A DNA stretch of 64,000 nt from Streptomyces globisporus (GTDB lineage Bacteria > Actinomycetota > Actinomycetes > Streptomycetales > Streptomycetaceae): assembly GCA_014649555.1 (NCBI GenBank), contig BMTG01000004.1, positions 496,001 through 560,000 of the forward strand. Reading direction: 5' to 3'. Positions within the stretch are counted from its first letter, which is position 1. The number at the start of each line of letters is the position of its first letter. Under the pieces are notes generated by a model. That model made no database searches. It saw only the letters and a program-made list of their open reading frames with translations, and had not been told where the DNA came from. Below are positions 9,170 to 17,476 of the stretch, in pieces. Position numbers and translations under genes: made by a program.

Positions 9170-9383
9170 TGCCCTTGTCCTCGTCGTGCCACTTCGGGTC
9201 CGTGTCCCACTCCAGGTTGCGGTCGCGCGCGGTGTCCATCGCGTGCTGGGCCGCCTCGCGGGAGGTGTAGGGGCCGAAACGGTTCAGCGCCGGGCACTCC
9301 GGGCCTTCCTCGACCTTCTTGTGCTCCAGGCAGTAGTACCACTCGCCCGGCTTGCCGACCGTGCGCTTCTTGAACAGGGCCAT
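9126..9383 (-). CDS. small conserved actinobacterial protein with repeat-derived tail
   Basis: 85 residues. The first 70 ([21 protein letters not shown] onward) form a compact charged domain with two Cys residues (WYYCLEH, GPECPAL) and a helix [16 protein letters not shown], resembling small SPOR/zinc-ribbon-like proteins. The last 15 residues ([15 protein letters not shown]) are encoded by the short intergenic repeats described separately, so the stop codon may have moved. A ribosome binding site (AAGGAG) precedes the ATG at 9383. Divergent from map. Function unknown. Confidence 0.75.
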   Translation of the reverse strand: MALFKKRTVGKPGEWYYCLEHKKVEEGPECPALNRFGPYTSREAAQHAMDTARDRNLEWDTDPKWHDEDKGTSSPSGGNPSPSGD

Positions 9384-9442
9384 CGACTGCTCCTTTCCTT
9401 GTCGCCATGGTGCCCCCGAGGGCGCTGGTTAGACTCGCTGAC

Positions 9443-10300
9443 ATGTCTGGCCAGTCGCTTCTCGTACCAGGGGAGATCACTCCCGTCCGTTCCGTCCCCG
9501 GAAACATCCGGCGTCCCGAGTACGTGGGGAAGCCGGCTCCGACGCCGTACACCGGCCCGGAGGTCCAGGACACCGACACCGTCGAGCGGATGCGCATCGC
9601 GGGCCGTATCGCCGCGCAGGCGATGGAGGAGGCCGCCAAGCACATCGCCCCCGGCGTCACCACGGACCAGCTCGACAAGGTCGCCCACGACTTCATGGTC
9701 GACCACGGCGCGTACCCCTCGACCCTCGGCTACCGCGGCTTCCCGAAGTCGCTGTGCACTTCGCTCAACGAGGTCATCTGCCACGGCATCCCCGACTCCA
9801 CCGTGCTGCGCGACGGCGACATCGTGAACCTGGACGTCACCGCGTACATCAACGGGGTGCACGGCGACAACAACGCCACCTACCTCTGCGGCGACGTGGA
9901 CGAGGAGTCGCGGCTGCTGGTCGAGCGCACCCGGGAGTCGCTGAACCGGGCGATCAAGGCGGTCAGGCCGGGGCGGCAGATCAACGTCATCGGCCGGGTC
10001 ATCGAGTCGTACGCCAAGCGGTTCGGCTACGGGGTCGTCCGCGACTTCACCGGGCACGGGATCAACACCTCGTTCCACTCCGGTCTGATCATCCCGCACT
10101 ACGACAGCCCGCACGCCACCACGGTGATGCAGCCGGGCATGACGTTCACCATCGAGCCGATGCTGACGCTGGGCACCCACGAGTACGACCTGTGGGAGGA
10201 CGGCTGGACCGTGGTGACGAAGGACCGGAAGCGGACGGCCCAGTTCGAGCACACGCTGGTCGTCACGGAGACCGGGGCGGAGATCCTCACGCTTCCGTAA
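9443..10300 (+). CDS. map: type I methionine aminopeptidase
   Basis: 285 residues. Removes the N-terminal methionine from new proteins using two metal ions. Ligands are visible: D in [10 protein letters not shown] in [10 protein letters not shown] in DFTGHGI, E in FTIEPML and E in QFEHTLVV; the substrate-gating His is in NEVICHGIP. The N-terminal extension of about 40 residues with PxxRPEYVGK is the SH3-ligand-like segment of actinobacterial type Ic enzymes. ATG at 9443 chosen because the protein then begins [14 protein letters not shown]; the upstream 12 codons are not conserved-looking. Confidence 0.95.
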   Translation: MSGQSLLVPGEITPVRSVPGNIRRPEYVGKPAPTPYTGPEVQDTDTVERMRIAGRIAAQAMEEAAKHIAPGVTTDQLDKVAHDFMVDHGAYPSTLGYRGFPKSLCTSLNEVICHGIPDSTVLRDGDIVNLDVTAYINGVHGDNNATYLCGDVDEESRLLVERTRESLNRAIKAVRPGRQINVIGRVIESYAKRFGYGVVRDFTGHGINTSFHSGLIIPHYDSPHATTVMQPGMTFTIEPMLTLGTHEYDLWEDGWTVVTKDRKRTAQFEHTLVVTETGAEILTLP

Positions 10301-10377
10301 TCACCCCGAACTGTCCGCTATCGGGCCCTCCACCCCCTCGTGGCGTAGTTTTTTACCGACAAGCAGTCGGGAACCAG

Positions 10378-10406
10378 TTGACTTAGGTAAGCCTAAGTAG
10401 GAGGAT
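10378..10406 (+). promoter_or_regulatory. iron box (IdeR/DmdR type) inside the heme oxygenase promoter
   Basis: TTAGGTAAGCCTAA at 10383-10396 matches the first 14 positions of the IdeR/DtxR/DmdR consensus TWAGGTWAGSCTWACCTWA; the far arm is degenerate. It lies between a plausible -35 TTGACT (10378-10383) and -10 GAGGAT (10401-10406) with 17 nt between them, so iron-loaded repressor would block the polymerase. Transcription would rise on iron starvation. Confidence 0.75.
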
Positions 10407-10506
10407 CGGCGTACCGGCACGCGCCGCCGCACCGTCGCGGCGGCCGCCTGCCGATATTTCCGTCTGTTTCTTGACTTCCCGTCCCCTCGGTCCCCGGAGG
10501 CCCGCC

Positions 10507-11172
10507 TTGGACGCAACCGCCACCGTCACTCCCTTCTCGACGCTCATCCGCACCGCGTCGCACGAGCAGCACACCGAGGCCGAGACCTCGACCTTCATGA
10601 GTGACCTCCTCGGCGGGCGGCTGGGAGTGGACGCGTACACGCGCTACACCGAGCAGCTGTGGTTCGTGTACCGGGCGCTGGAGGAGGGCGCGGAGACCTT
10701 GCGGAACGACCCGGTCGCGGGCCCCTTCATACAGTCCGAGCTGATGCGCTCCACCGAGCTGGAGCGCGACCTCGCCCACCTGCGCGGGGAGAACTGGCGC
10801 GAGGGTCTTGAGCCGCTGCCCGCCACCGCGGCGTACGCGGCCCGGGTCGCGGAGTGCGCGCGCACCTGGCCCGCCGGCTACATCGCCCACCACTACACGC
10901 GCTACCTGGGCGACCTCTCGGGCGGTCAGATCATCCGCGACAAGGCGGAGAAGACCTGGGGCTTCGAGCGCAAGGGCGACGGCGTCCGGTTCTACGTCTT
11001 CGAGCAGATCACCAACCCGGCCGCCTTCAAGCGGGGTTACCGCGAGCTGCTGGACGGTGTGAACGCGGACGACCTGGAGAAGCAGCGCGTCATCGAGGAG
11101 TGCAAGCGCGCCTTCGCGCTGAACACCGCGGTCTTCCGCGAGCTGGGCGAGGTCTTCCCGCTCAGCGCGTAG
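10507..11172 (+). CDS. hmuO: heme oxygenase (biliverdin-producing)
   Basis: 221 residues. Opens the heme ring with O2 and electrons, releasing iron, CO and biliverdin. The proximal heme-ligand region is IRTASHEQHTEAE near residue 20, and the distal helix motif GDLSGGQIIRD matches the GDxSGG hinge of HmuO/HO-1. I chose TTG at 10507 because GGAGG lies 6 nt before it; an in-frame TTG 36 nt upstream is less likely. An iron box precedes the gene, which sits beside heme uptake genes, so it probably liberates iron from imported heme. Confidence 0.93.
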   Translation: MDATATVTPFSTLIRTASHEQHTEAETSTFMSDLLGGRLGVDAYTRYTEQLWFVYRALEEGAETLRNDPVAGPFIQSELMRSTELERDLAHLRGENWREGLEPLPATAAYAARVAECARTWPAGYIAHHYTRYLGDLSGGQIIRDKAEKTWGFERKGDGVRFYVFEQITNPAAFKRGYRELLDGVNADDLEKQRVIEECKRAFALNTAVFRELGEVFPLSA

Positions 11173-11192
11173 TCACTCACGTACGGCTCGCC

Positions 11193-11218
11193 GCCGCCCG
11201 GGTTCAGCCCCGGGCGGC
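11193..11218. terminator. bidirectional hairpin between convergent hmuO and phzF-like gene
   Basis: GCCGCCCGGG (11193-11202) pairs perfectly with CCCGGGCGGC (11209-11218) around a 6-nt loop. The loop contains the stop codon of the minus-strand PhzF-like gene, so one structure can end both transcripts. Confidence 0.65.
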
Positions 11219-11881
11219 CATCAGGACGCGGCCCCCGACCTCCACCGTGCCGTCCGGCGCGGGTGCGGTGAGGATCTGGGAGCCGCGTCCTTGTGTGATG
11301 TTCAGGGCCCGGCCGAGGTGGGCGCTGAGCAGCATGGCCGCGGCGCCCGTCGCCTCGTCCTCGACGATCCCCGACTCCTCGCCCAGCCTCGGGAAGGCCC
11401 GCGCCCGGACCCGGCCGGCCGCCTCGTCCTCCCAGGCCCAGGCGTAGAGCCGGCCCTCCCCGGGCGGCGGTCCCGGCAGCGCCTCGATCTCGGCGGCGCT
11501 CGCGTACTGCTGGAGCGTGCGCGGCGGGGCCCACTCGGGGCGGGCGGTGATCCAGGTGAACTCGCCGTCCTGGCGCGCGAACACGTCCCCCACGGCCAGT
11601 TCCAGGATCTCCAGGTCGAGCAGCCACGCCGCGCCCACCAGCGGGTGTCCGGCGAACGGCAGCCGGAGCCCCGGGGTATGGATGTCCACCCGGCCGCGCT
11701 CCGGGTCGTCGACGAACACGGTCTCGCTGAAGCCCAGTTGCCGGGTCAGCCGCTGCCGGGACGCCTCGTCGGGGTGGCCACTTGCGTCGCGTACGACGCC
11801 GAGGGCGTTGCCGTACCGGCCGTCGGGTCCGCAGAACACCCGCAGGACATCGATGCCCCGGGGTACGTCGTAGTCGTTCAC
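11204..11881 (-). CDS. PhzF-family isomerase-like protein
   Basis: About 225 residues. PhzF-fold proteins isomerise or epimerise small molecules (DHHA in phenazine synthesis), but most family members have unknown substrates. The fold signatures are IDVLRVFCGPDGRYGNALGVV at the start, ETVFVDDP, LPFAGHPLVGAAWLL (the conserved GHPT/GHPL segment) and EATGAAAMLLSAHLGR (the late D/E-xATG segment). GTG at 11881 is preferred because the alternative start at 11956 falls in a strong terminator hairpin. It lies inside the iron/heme island, but a link to heme use is only positional. Confidence 0.72.
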   Translation of the reverse strand: MNDYDVPRGIDVLRVFCGPDGRYGNALGVVRDASGHPDEASRQRLTRQLGFSETVFVDDPERGRVDIHTPGLRLPFAGHPLVGAAWLLDLEILELAVGDVFARQDGEFTWITARPEWAPPRTLQQYASAAEIEALPGPPPGEGRLYAWAWEDEAAGRVRARAFPRLGEESGIVEDEATGAAAMLLSAHLGRALNITQGRGSQILTAPAPDGTVEVGGRVLMAARG

Positions 11882-11936
11882 CAGGGCATTCAAGCACTGC
11901 CGGGCACCGGGGCGGGAGCTGAGCGGGCATGGCCGC

Positions 11937-11977
11937 GGGGCCGTACCGGCGAGCACTGCTGCCGCCGGTACGGCCCC
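11937..11977 (-). terminator. strong hairpin downstream of htaA
   Basis: GGGGCCGTACCGGCG (11937-11951) and CGCCGGTACGGCCCC (11963-11977) form a perfect 15-bp stem with an 11-nt loop just past the htaA stop codon on the minus strand. Confidence 0.75.
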
Positions 11978-11994
11978 GGGAATGTGCGGGTGGA

Positions 11995-13599
11995 TCAGGC
12001 GGTGGTGTCGCGGCGGCGGCGCGCCGCGATCACGACACCGGCGCCGGCCGCCACGACCACGCCGGAGGCGGCGATCAGGGCGCCGGTCGGGACGTCGGAG
12101 CCGGTGGCCGCCAGGGAGCCGGAGCCGCCGACCGAACCGCCGGTGGAGCCGCCGCCGACCGTGCCGCCGCCGGTGGTCGAACCGCCCGCCGTGGAACCGC
12201 CGGTGGAGCCCGAACCGCCGGTGGAGCCGGAGCCGCCGGTGGAGCCGCCCGGGAGCTGGGCGTCCTTGTCGACGGAGACCGCGACGTTCAGCGCGTCGAG
12301 CGCCTCGCCCTTCTTGTAGAAGCCGCCGAACGCCTTGGCGCCGTCCGTGGTGAGCGTCGCCGGGATGTTCTTGAGGTTCACGATGCCGCCCTTGGCGGCG
12401 AGCGCGCCGGCGGGCACCTTCAGGTCGGCGAAGGACAGGCCGGTGAACTTGCTGACCCTGCCGGACGTCTGGTCCTTGGTGGAGACATCGGCGAGGAGCG
12501 TGCCGGAGGTGCCCTCGATGTCGACCTTCAGGTTGCTGAGGGACAGGTCGAGGACGTACTCGCCCTTGGTCTCGTGGCCGAGGAAGCGCACCTTGCCCTG
12601 GAACGCGGCGTCGAGGGTGTTCTTGTCGGCGTCGAGGCGGCCGGTGGCCTTGGTGAAGCGGTAGCTGTCGCCGTTGTCGGACGCGCCGTCGCTCGTCACG
12701 ATCTTGCCGTGCGCGATCGGGCCGACCACGTAGTCGCGGAACTTCTCCCTGACGCCCCAGTCGAGATTGCCGTCGACGACCGGGCCGCTGACGGGCGCGG
12801 CGGTCTCGGAGGCGGTCGGGGCGGGCTCGGTGCTGGGCTTCTCGGTGGGCTTGCCCGTCGGCTTGTCGGTGGGCTTGCCCGTCGGCTTGTCGGTCGGCTT
12901 GTCCGTGGGCTTGTCGGTGGGCTTGTCGGTGGGCTTGCCCGTGGGGGGCGTCGACGAGGTCTTCACGGACAGCGTCGCCGGGTCGAGCTCGGCGCCCTTC
13001 GGGTAGAAGCCTGCGAAGGCCTCGGAACCGTCGGCGGTCAGCTTGGCGGGGATGTCGGAGAAGACCATCGCGCCGCCCGCGCCGCCGCCCCGCTTGGCCT
13101 TGGTCATGTCCAGAGCGGCAATCGGGGCGTCGTTCTTGCTGACGACGGTGCCGTCCATCTTCTTGCTGGTGAAGTCGGCGGTGATGGTGCCGGTCTCCCG
13201 GCCCGTGGCGACCTTCACATCGCTGATCTGTACGTCGAGCAGACCGTGGTGGCCCTCGAACCGGACGCCGCCCTTGAACGCGGTGTCGGACGCGTGCGTC
13301 GAGGTGTCGTAGGAGCCCTTGCCGTCGACGAAGGTGAACACCCCGTTGTTTGCCGCCTGCTTGGCGCCGTCCGCGAGGGTGATCTTGCCCTGCGCGATGG
13401 AGCCGGCGATGTAGCTGCGGAAGCTCTCCTTGATGCCCCAGTCCAGGGTTCCGTCCACCAGCTCCAGCTTCGGGGCGGCGGCGGGCGGGGCGGCCTCGGA
13501 GTTGTCGGCCGCGAGGGCGGGGAGGGCGAAGGTCGCGCCCAGGACGGCGGCCGTGGCGACCGCCGCGGCAAGGGTTATGGGGCGGCGTGTTGCTGCCAT
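11995..13599 (-). CDS. htaA: cell-wall HtaA heme-binding protein with LAXTG sortase signal
   Basis: 534 residues from the ATG at 13599 (AGGAGA upstream). Signal peptide at about 1-31; HtaA domain 1 at about 46-205; a KPTD/KPTG repeat linker at 220-256; HtaA domain 2 at about 275-445; a Gly/Ser/Thr repeat stalk at 450-493; LAATG at 496-500; a hydrophobic helix and an RRRR tail. HtaA domains capture heme outside the cell in Corynebacterium (known for the family); LAXTG is the signal read by class E sortases of high-GC actinobacteria, so this protein is probably covalently fixed to peptidoglycan. Co-oriented with and downstream of a second HtaA gene, 91 nt away. Confidence 0.9.
   Translation of the reverse strand: MAATRRPITLAAAVATAAVLGATFALPALAADNSEAAPPAAAPKLELVDGTLDWGIKESFRSYIAGSIAQGKITLADGAKQAANNGVFTFVDGKGSYDTSTHASDTAFKGGVRFEGHHGLLDVQISDVKVATGRETGTITADFTSKKMDGTVVSKNDAPIAALDMTKAKRGGGAGGAMVFSDIPAKLTADGSEAFAGFYPKGAELDPATLSVKTSSTPPTGKPTDKPTDKPTDKPTDKPTGKPTDKPTGKPTEKPSTEPAPTASETAAPVSGPVVDGNLDWGVREKFRDYVVGPIAHGKIVTSDGASDNGDSYRFTKATGRLDADKNTLDAAFQGKVRFLGHETKGEYVLDLSLSNLKVDIEGTSGTLLADVSTKDQTSGRVSKFTGLSFADLKVPAGALAAKGGIVNLKNIPATLTTDGAKAFGGFYKKGEALDALNVAVSVDKDAQLPGGSTGGSGSTGGSGSTGGSTAGGSTTGGGTVGGGSTGGSVGGSGSLAATGSDVPTGALIAASGVVVAAGAGVVIAARRRRDTTA
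12841..12946. repeat. 12-bp coding repeat (KPTD/KPTG linker)
   Basis: About nine tandem 12-bp units within htaA encode alternating KPTD and KPTG. The array forms a charged, extended linker between the two heme-binding domains and could vary in copy number between strains. Confidence 0.8.
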
Positions 13600-13690
13600 G
13601 TCGGTGGGTCTCCTAGCGAAGAGGGAGGGGGAAGAGAAGCGTGGGGGGAGGGGGTGACGATCCATAAGGCACGCATGGGGGGATGCCGGG

Positions 13691-15154
13691 TCAGGAAGTC
13701 TGCGGGGAGTCGGGGGCCGCGGAGGCGTCGGCGGCGTCGGGGGCCTGCTGCGCGGACCGGCGGCGCAGGGCGAGGAACGCCGCCACGGCGCCGAGGAGGA
13801 GCAGCGCACCGCCGCCGATGGCCGCCCAGGTGCCGGCGCCCGGGCCGGAGGCGGAGGAGGCGGCGGCCGGTGCGGCGGAGGGCTTCTCGGCGGCCTTCTT
13901 CGTGGGCTCGGCGGCCGCGGTCGGCTCGCTGCCGAGGTCGGGCAGCGCGGGCAGCTGGGCCTTCTCGTCGACGGTCACGGCGAGCGAGACCGGGTCCATC
14001 GCGGTGCCCGCCTTGTACATCGAACCGAACGCCTTGGAGCCTTCGGCGGTGAGGGTGGCGGGGGCTTCGGTGAGGGCGGCGAGGCCGTCCTTCGGCGCGA
14101 AGTCCTCGGCCTCGAAGCTGACGATCGGGACGTTCTTGGTGGTCTTGCCCTCGCTGGTGACGTCGGCCGACAGAGTGCCGTCGCCCTTGGTGACGGCGAC
14201 GGTGACGGCGGCGAACTTCAGGTCGAGGTCATGGGCGCCGGTGAAGCGGATGCTGCCGCTGAACTCCGCGTCCAGCGTCTCCTTCTTCGCGTCGTACGTT
14301 CCCTTGCCCTGCGGGAAGCGGAACAGGGCCCCGCCGTCCTGGGCGCCGTCGGCGAGCGTCCACCTGCCCTGGCCGATGGAGCCGGTGACGTACTCGCGGA
14401 AGGTGCGGCGTACGCCCCAGTCGACGGCGGCGTCCTCGAAGCGGCCCGCCTTCTCCTTCTTCGCCTTGTCCTTCTTCTCGCCCTCGTCATTCTTCTCGTC
14501 CGGGGCGGACGGCTTCGGCTGGGCGGCGGCGCCCTCGGTGTCGACGGAGAGGCTGACCGGGTCGAGCGGGGTGCCCTCGGTGTAGTAACCGGCGAAGGCG
14601 GAGGCGCCCTCGGCGGTCAGCGTGGTGGGGACGTTGGTGAGGGCGATGGGGGTGGAACCGCCCTTCATGTCGATCCCGCCGAGACCGAGCTTGGCCAGGG
14701 GCACCTGGGAGCGGTGGGAGACCTTGCCGGTCCCCCGCTCCTTGCTGACCATGTCCGCGTTGAGCACACCGCTGCCGCCGCTGATGCGGATCGTGGGGCG
14801 GCTGATCGTGAGGTCCAGCTCGTTGCTGCCGTCGGCCTTCTTGTGGCCGGTGAAGTGCACGCCGCCGGAGAAGCCTGAGCTGAACGCACCGGATTCCGGG
14901 TCGTAGGAACCGGTCGCCGAGTGGAAGCGGAACTGGCTGCCGCCGACCGTGGCCGCGCCGCCGGTCAGGCTCCAACTGCCCTTCGCGATGGGCCCGGTCA
15001 CATAGCTCTGGAAGGAGGCCTTGATGCCCCAGTCCAGCCGTCCGCCCTGCACCGTGCGGCTTGCCGCTTGCGCGGTGGCGGCGGGGAGCAGAGCTCCCAG
15101 CAGGACCGCGAGGAGCGCGACGGCGAGCGCGCGGCTGGATCTGGACGACGGCAT
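13691..15154 (-). CDS. htaA: membrane-anchored HtaA heme-binding protein
   Basis: 487 residues. Signal peptide (about 1-31, ALLPAATAQA|A), HtaA domain 1 at about 35-200 and domain 2 at about 238-395 (each starting with a DWGI/DWGV..F..Y signature), a Lys/Glu-rich linker between them, then an Ala/Pro/Lys stalk, one transmembrane helix (WAAIGGGALLLLGAVAAFLAL) and a cytoplasmic RRR tail. There is no sortase motif, so it is probably held in the membrane and could pass heme from the wall-linked HtaA to the lipoprotein HmuT. First gene of the minus-strand pair; divergent from hmuTUV across an iron box. Confidence 0.9.
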   Translation of the reverse strand: MPSSRSSRALAVALLAVLLGALLPAATAQAASRTVQGGRLDWGIKASFQSYVTGPIAKGSWSLTGGAATVGGSQFRFHSATGSYDPESGAFSSGFSGGVHFTGHKKADGSNELDLTISRPTIRISGGSGVLNADMVSKERGTGKVSHRSQVPLAKLGLGGIDMKGGSTPIALTNVPTTLTAEGASAFAGYYTEGTPLDPVSLSVDTEGAAAQPKPSAPDEKNDEGEKKDKAKKEKAGRFEDAAVDWGVRRTFREYVTGSIGQGRWTLADGAQDGGALFRFPQGKGTYDAKKETLDAEFSGSIRFTGAHDLDLKFAAVTVAVTKGDGTLSADVTSEGKTTKNVPIVSFEAEDFAPKDGLAALTEAPATLTAEGSKAFGSMYKAGTAMDPVSLAVTVDEKAQLPALPDLGSEPTAAAEPTKKAAEKPSAAPAAASSASGPGAGTWAAIGGGALLLLGAVAAFLALRRRSAQQAPDAADASAAPDSPQTS

Positions 15155-15179
15155 GACGGCCCCTCCGAGGACTGGCTAC

Positions 15180-15198
15180 ACAGGTAAGGCTAACCTAA
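15180..15198. promoter_or_regulatory. near-consensus iron box between htaA genes and hmuTUV
   Basis: This 19-bp site matches the IdeR/DmdR consensus TWAGGTWAGSCTWACCTWA at 17 of 19 positions (core AGGTAAGGCTAACCTAA). It lies 25 nt from the htaA start on one side and 89 nt from the hmuT start on the other, so one repressor site could control both directions in response to iron. Confidence 0.85.
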
Positions 15199-15287
15199 GG
15201 TATTCCCAGCCCGGGCCGGAACCCCTTCCGGTCACGCCGTTACGGCGAACGGCCGACCGCACGCCGCAGAACGAGGACGGTGCCCCA

Positions 15288-16370
15288 GTGCGCATCTCGC
15301 AGGACTTCGCCCCGACGGGCCCGGACGCCGCGACGACGGCCCGCCGTCGCCCGGCCCGGGGCAGGGCTGCCACCGCGCTCACCGCAGCCGTCGCCTTCGC
15401 CCTGGTCCTGACCGGCTGCGGCGGCGGGAGCGACGCGGCGCCGAAGTCCGCGTCCGCCAAGAGCTCCGCCGACGCGGACCGGGTCGAGCCGCTGGCCGGT
15501 GCACCGAAGCCGAAGCTGCCGGTGACGGTCGACTCGGCGGACGGCAAGAAGGTAACGATCGACTCCACCGACCGGATCGTGCCGCTGACGGGGTCGCTGA
15601 GCGAGATCGTCTTCACCCTCGGCTTCGGCAAGCAGGTCGTCGCCCGGGACATCACCGCCACCTTCGAACAGGCGGAAAAGCTCCCGGTGGTGACCCGGGC
15701 CCACGACGTCTCGGCGGAGAGCGTGCTCTCGCTGAAGCCGACGATCGTGCTGGCCGACACCACCACGGGCCCCTCCGAGGCCATCGACCAGATCCGGGAC
15801 GCGGGCATCCCGCTGCTCGTCGTCGAACCCGCCAAGGGACTGTCCGACGTGGGCCGCCGGATCGACACCGTCGCCGAGGCCCTCGGCGTACCGTCGGCCG
15901 GCACGGAGCTCAAGGAGCGCACCGAGAAGCGGATCGCCGACGTCCAGAAGTCCATCCCGGACCACACCGACGGCAAGAAGCCCCGGGTCGCCTTCCTCTA
16001 TCTGCGCGGTTCGGCCTCCGTCTATCTGCTGGGCGGCGCGGAGTCCGGGGCCAGTTCGCTGCTGGAGGCGGCGGGCGCGGTCGACGCCGGGAAGGAGTCC
16101 GGTCTGGACAAGGACTTCACCGCCATCACCAGCGAAGCCCTCGCCAAGGCCGCCCCGGACGCGATCCTGTTGATGACCAAGGGGTTCGAGTCGGTCGGCG
16201 GCATGGACGGACTGGTGAAGATCCCGGGCATCGCGGAGACCCCGGCCGGGATGGACCGCCGGGTCGTCACGGTCGACGACGGCGTGCTGCTGAACTACGG
16301 GCCACGCACCGACCGGGTGCTCACCGAGATCGTCGAGCAGCTGTACGCGAAGGGCGGAAAGGGCCGGTGA
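15288..16370 (+). CDS. hmuT: heme ABC transporter substrate-binding lipoprotein
   Basis: 360 residues. Surface lipoprotein that binds heme and hands it to the HmuUV importer. Signal peptide with lipobox LTGC (Cys44), then a two-lobed periplasmic-binding fold of the FhuD/BtuF type: DRIVPLTGSLSEIVFTLGFGKQVVARD, ESVLSLKPTIVLADTTTGP and VKIPGIAETPAG are typical of the hemin-specific subgroup. GTG at 15288 follows GAGGACGG. Overlaps hmuU by 4 nt (GTGA), so the genes are translationally coupled. Confidence 0.9.
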   Translation: MRISQDFAPTGPDAATTARRRPARGRAATALTAAVAFALVLTGCGGGSDAAPKSASAKSSADADRVEPLAGAPKPKLPVTVDSADGKKVTIDSTDRIVPLTGSLSEIVFTLGFGKQVVARDITATFEQAEKLPVVTRAHDVSAESVLSLKPTIVLADTTTGPSEAIDQIRDAGIPLLVVEPAKGLSDVGRRIDTVAEALGVPSAGTELKERTEKRIADVQKSIPDHTDGKKPRVAFLYLRGSASVYLLGGAESGASSLLEAAGAVDAGKESGLDKDFTAITSEALAKAAPDAILLMTKGFESVGGMDGLVKIPGIAETPAGMDRRVVTVDDGVLLNYGPRTDRVLTEIVEQLYAKGGKGR

Positions 16371-17476
16371 CCACCTCGTACGAGGAACGCACCGGGTCCG
16401 TGGAGAAGTCCCCGGCCGGGCCAATGGCGAAAGCCGCCCCCAAGTCCTCGCGCAGCACGGCGTATGTGCTCACCGTGGGGCTCTCCCTCGCCCTGCTCGC
16501 CGGCTGTCTGCTGTCGGCGGCGATCGGCGCGTACAACATCCCGCTCGGGGACGTCCTGTCCTCCGTGCAGCACCGGATCGGGCTCGGCGGGCAGTCGCTG
16601 GACCGGGTCGGCGAGAGCGTCCTGTGGAACGTGCGGCTCCCCCGGGTCGCCCTCGCGGTGCTCGTCGGCGCGTCGCTCGGCTGCGCGGGCGCCCTGATGC
16701 AGGGCGTGTTCGGCAATCCGCTCGCCGAACCCGGCGTGATCGGGATCTCGGCGGGCGCGGCCGTCGGCGCGGTCGCCTCGATCGCGCTCGGCCTGACCTT
16801 CTTCGGCAACTGGACCATCACGGTCTTCGCGTTCATCGCGGGACTGGCCACCGTGCTGCTCGTCTACGCGCTGTCGCGCTCCGGCGGCCGGACCGAGGTG
16901 GTGACGCTGATCCTCACGGGTATCGCCGTCAACGCCTTCGCGGGGGCGCTGATCGGTCTGTTCATCTTCTTCGCGGACAACGCGCAGATCACCCAGATCA
17001 CCTTCTGGCAGCTCGGTTCGCTCTCCCAGGCGACCTGGCCCAAGGTGCTGGCCGTGCTGCCGTGCGCGCTGGCCGGGCTGCTCATCGCCCCGTTCTCCTC
17101 CCGCAAGCTGGACCTGCTGGCGCTGGGCGAACGGCCCGCCCGGCACCTGGGCGTGGACGTGGAGCGGCTGCGGATCGTGCTCGTGCTGGTGGTGGCGCTG
17201 CTGACGGCCGCCGCGGTCGCCGTGGCCGGGATCATCTCCTTCGTCGGGCTGCTCGTCCCGCATCTGCTGCGGATGGCGAACGGCCCCGGTCACCGCTTCC
17301 TCGTCCCGGGCAGCGCGCTCGGCGGCGCCCTGGTCCTGGTGGCGGGCGACCTCGCGGCCCGGACGGTGGCGGCCCCGGCCGAACTGCCGCTCGGGGTGCT
17401 GACCGCGCTCTTCGGCAGCCCGTTCTTCTTCTGGCTGCTGCGCAGGACCCGTCGTAAGCAAGGTGGTTGGGCATGA
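16367..17476 (+). CDS. hmuU: heme ABC transporter permease (FecCD family)
   Basis: 369 residues with about ten transmembrane helices. Family signatures: RLPRVALAVLVGASLGCAGALMQGVFGNPLAEPGVIGISAGA near residue 85-125 and GIISFVGLLVPHLLRMANGPGHR near residue 290-310, the loop contacting the ATPase. GTG start in the 4-nt overlap with hmuT; its stop overlaps the hmuV start (ATGA). Forms the membrane channel of the heme importer. Confidence 0.92.
   Translation: MTTSYEERTGSVEKSPAGPMAKAAPKSSRSTAYVLTVGLSLALLAGCLLSAAIGAYNIPLGDVLSSVQHRIGLGGQSLDRVGESVLWNVRLPRVALAVLVGASLGCAGALMQGVFGNPLAEPGVIGISAGAAVGAVASIALGLTFFGNWTITVFAFIAGLATVLLVYALSRSGGRTEVVTLILTGIAVNAFAGALIGLFIFFADNAQITQITFWQLGSLSQATWPKVLAVLPCALAGLLIAPFSSRKLDLLALGERPARHLGVDVERLRIVLVLVVALLTAAAVAVAGIISFVGLLVPHLLRMANGPGHRFLVPGSALGGALVLVAGDLAARTVAAPAELPLGVLTALFGSPFFFWLLRRTRRKQGGWA

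Noticed and set aside
12841-12946. Regulatory repeat or CRISPR-like array
   Set aside because: The 12-bp units are in frame and encode the KPTD/KPTG linker of HtaA.
11929-14052. Plus-strand open frame over the HtaA genes
   Set aside because: Shadow of the repeat-rich htaA coding region; Gly/Arg/Ala composition and no motifs.
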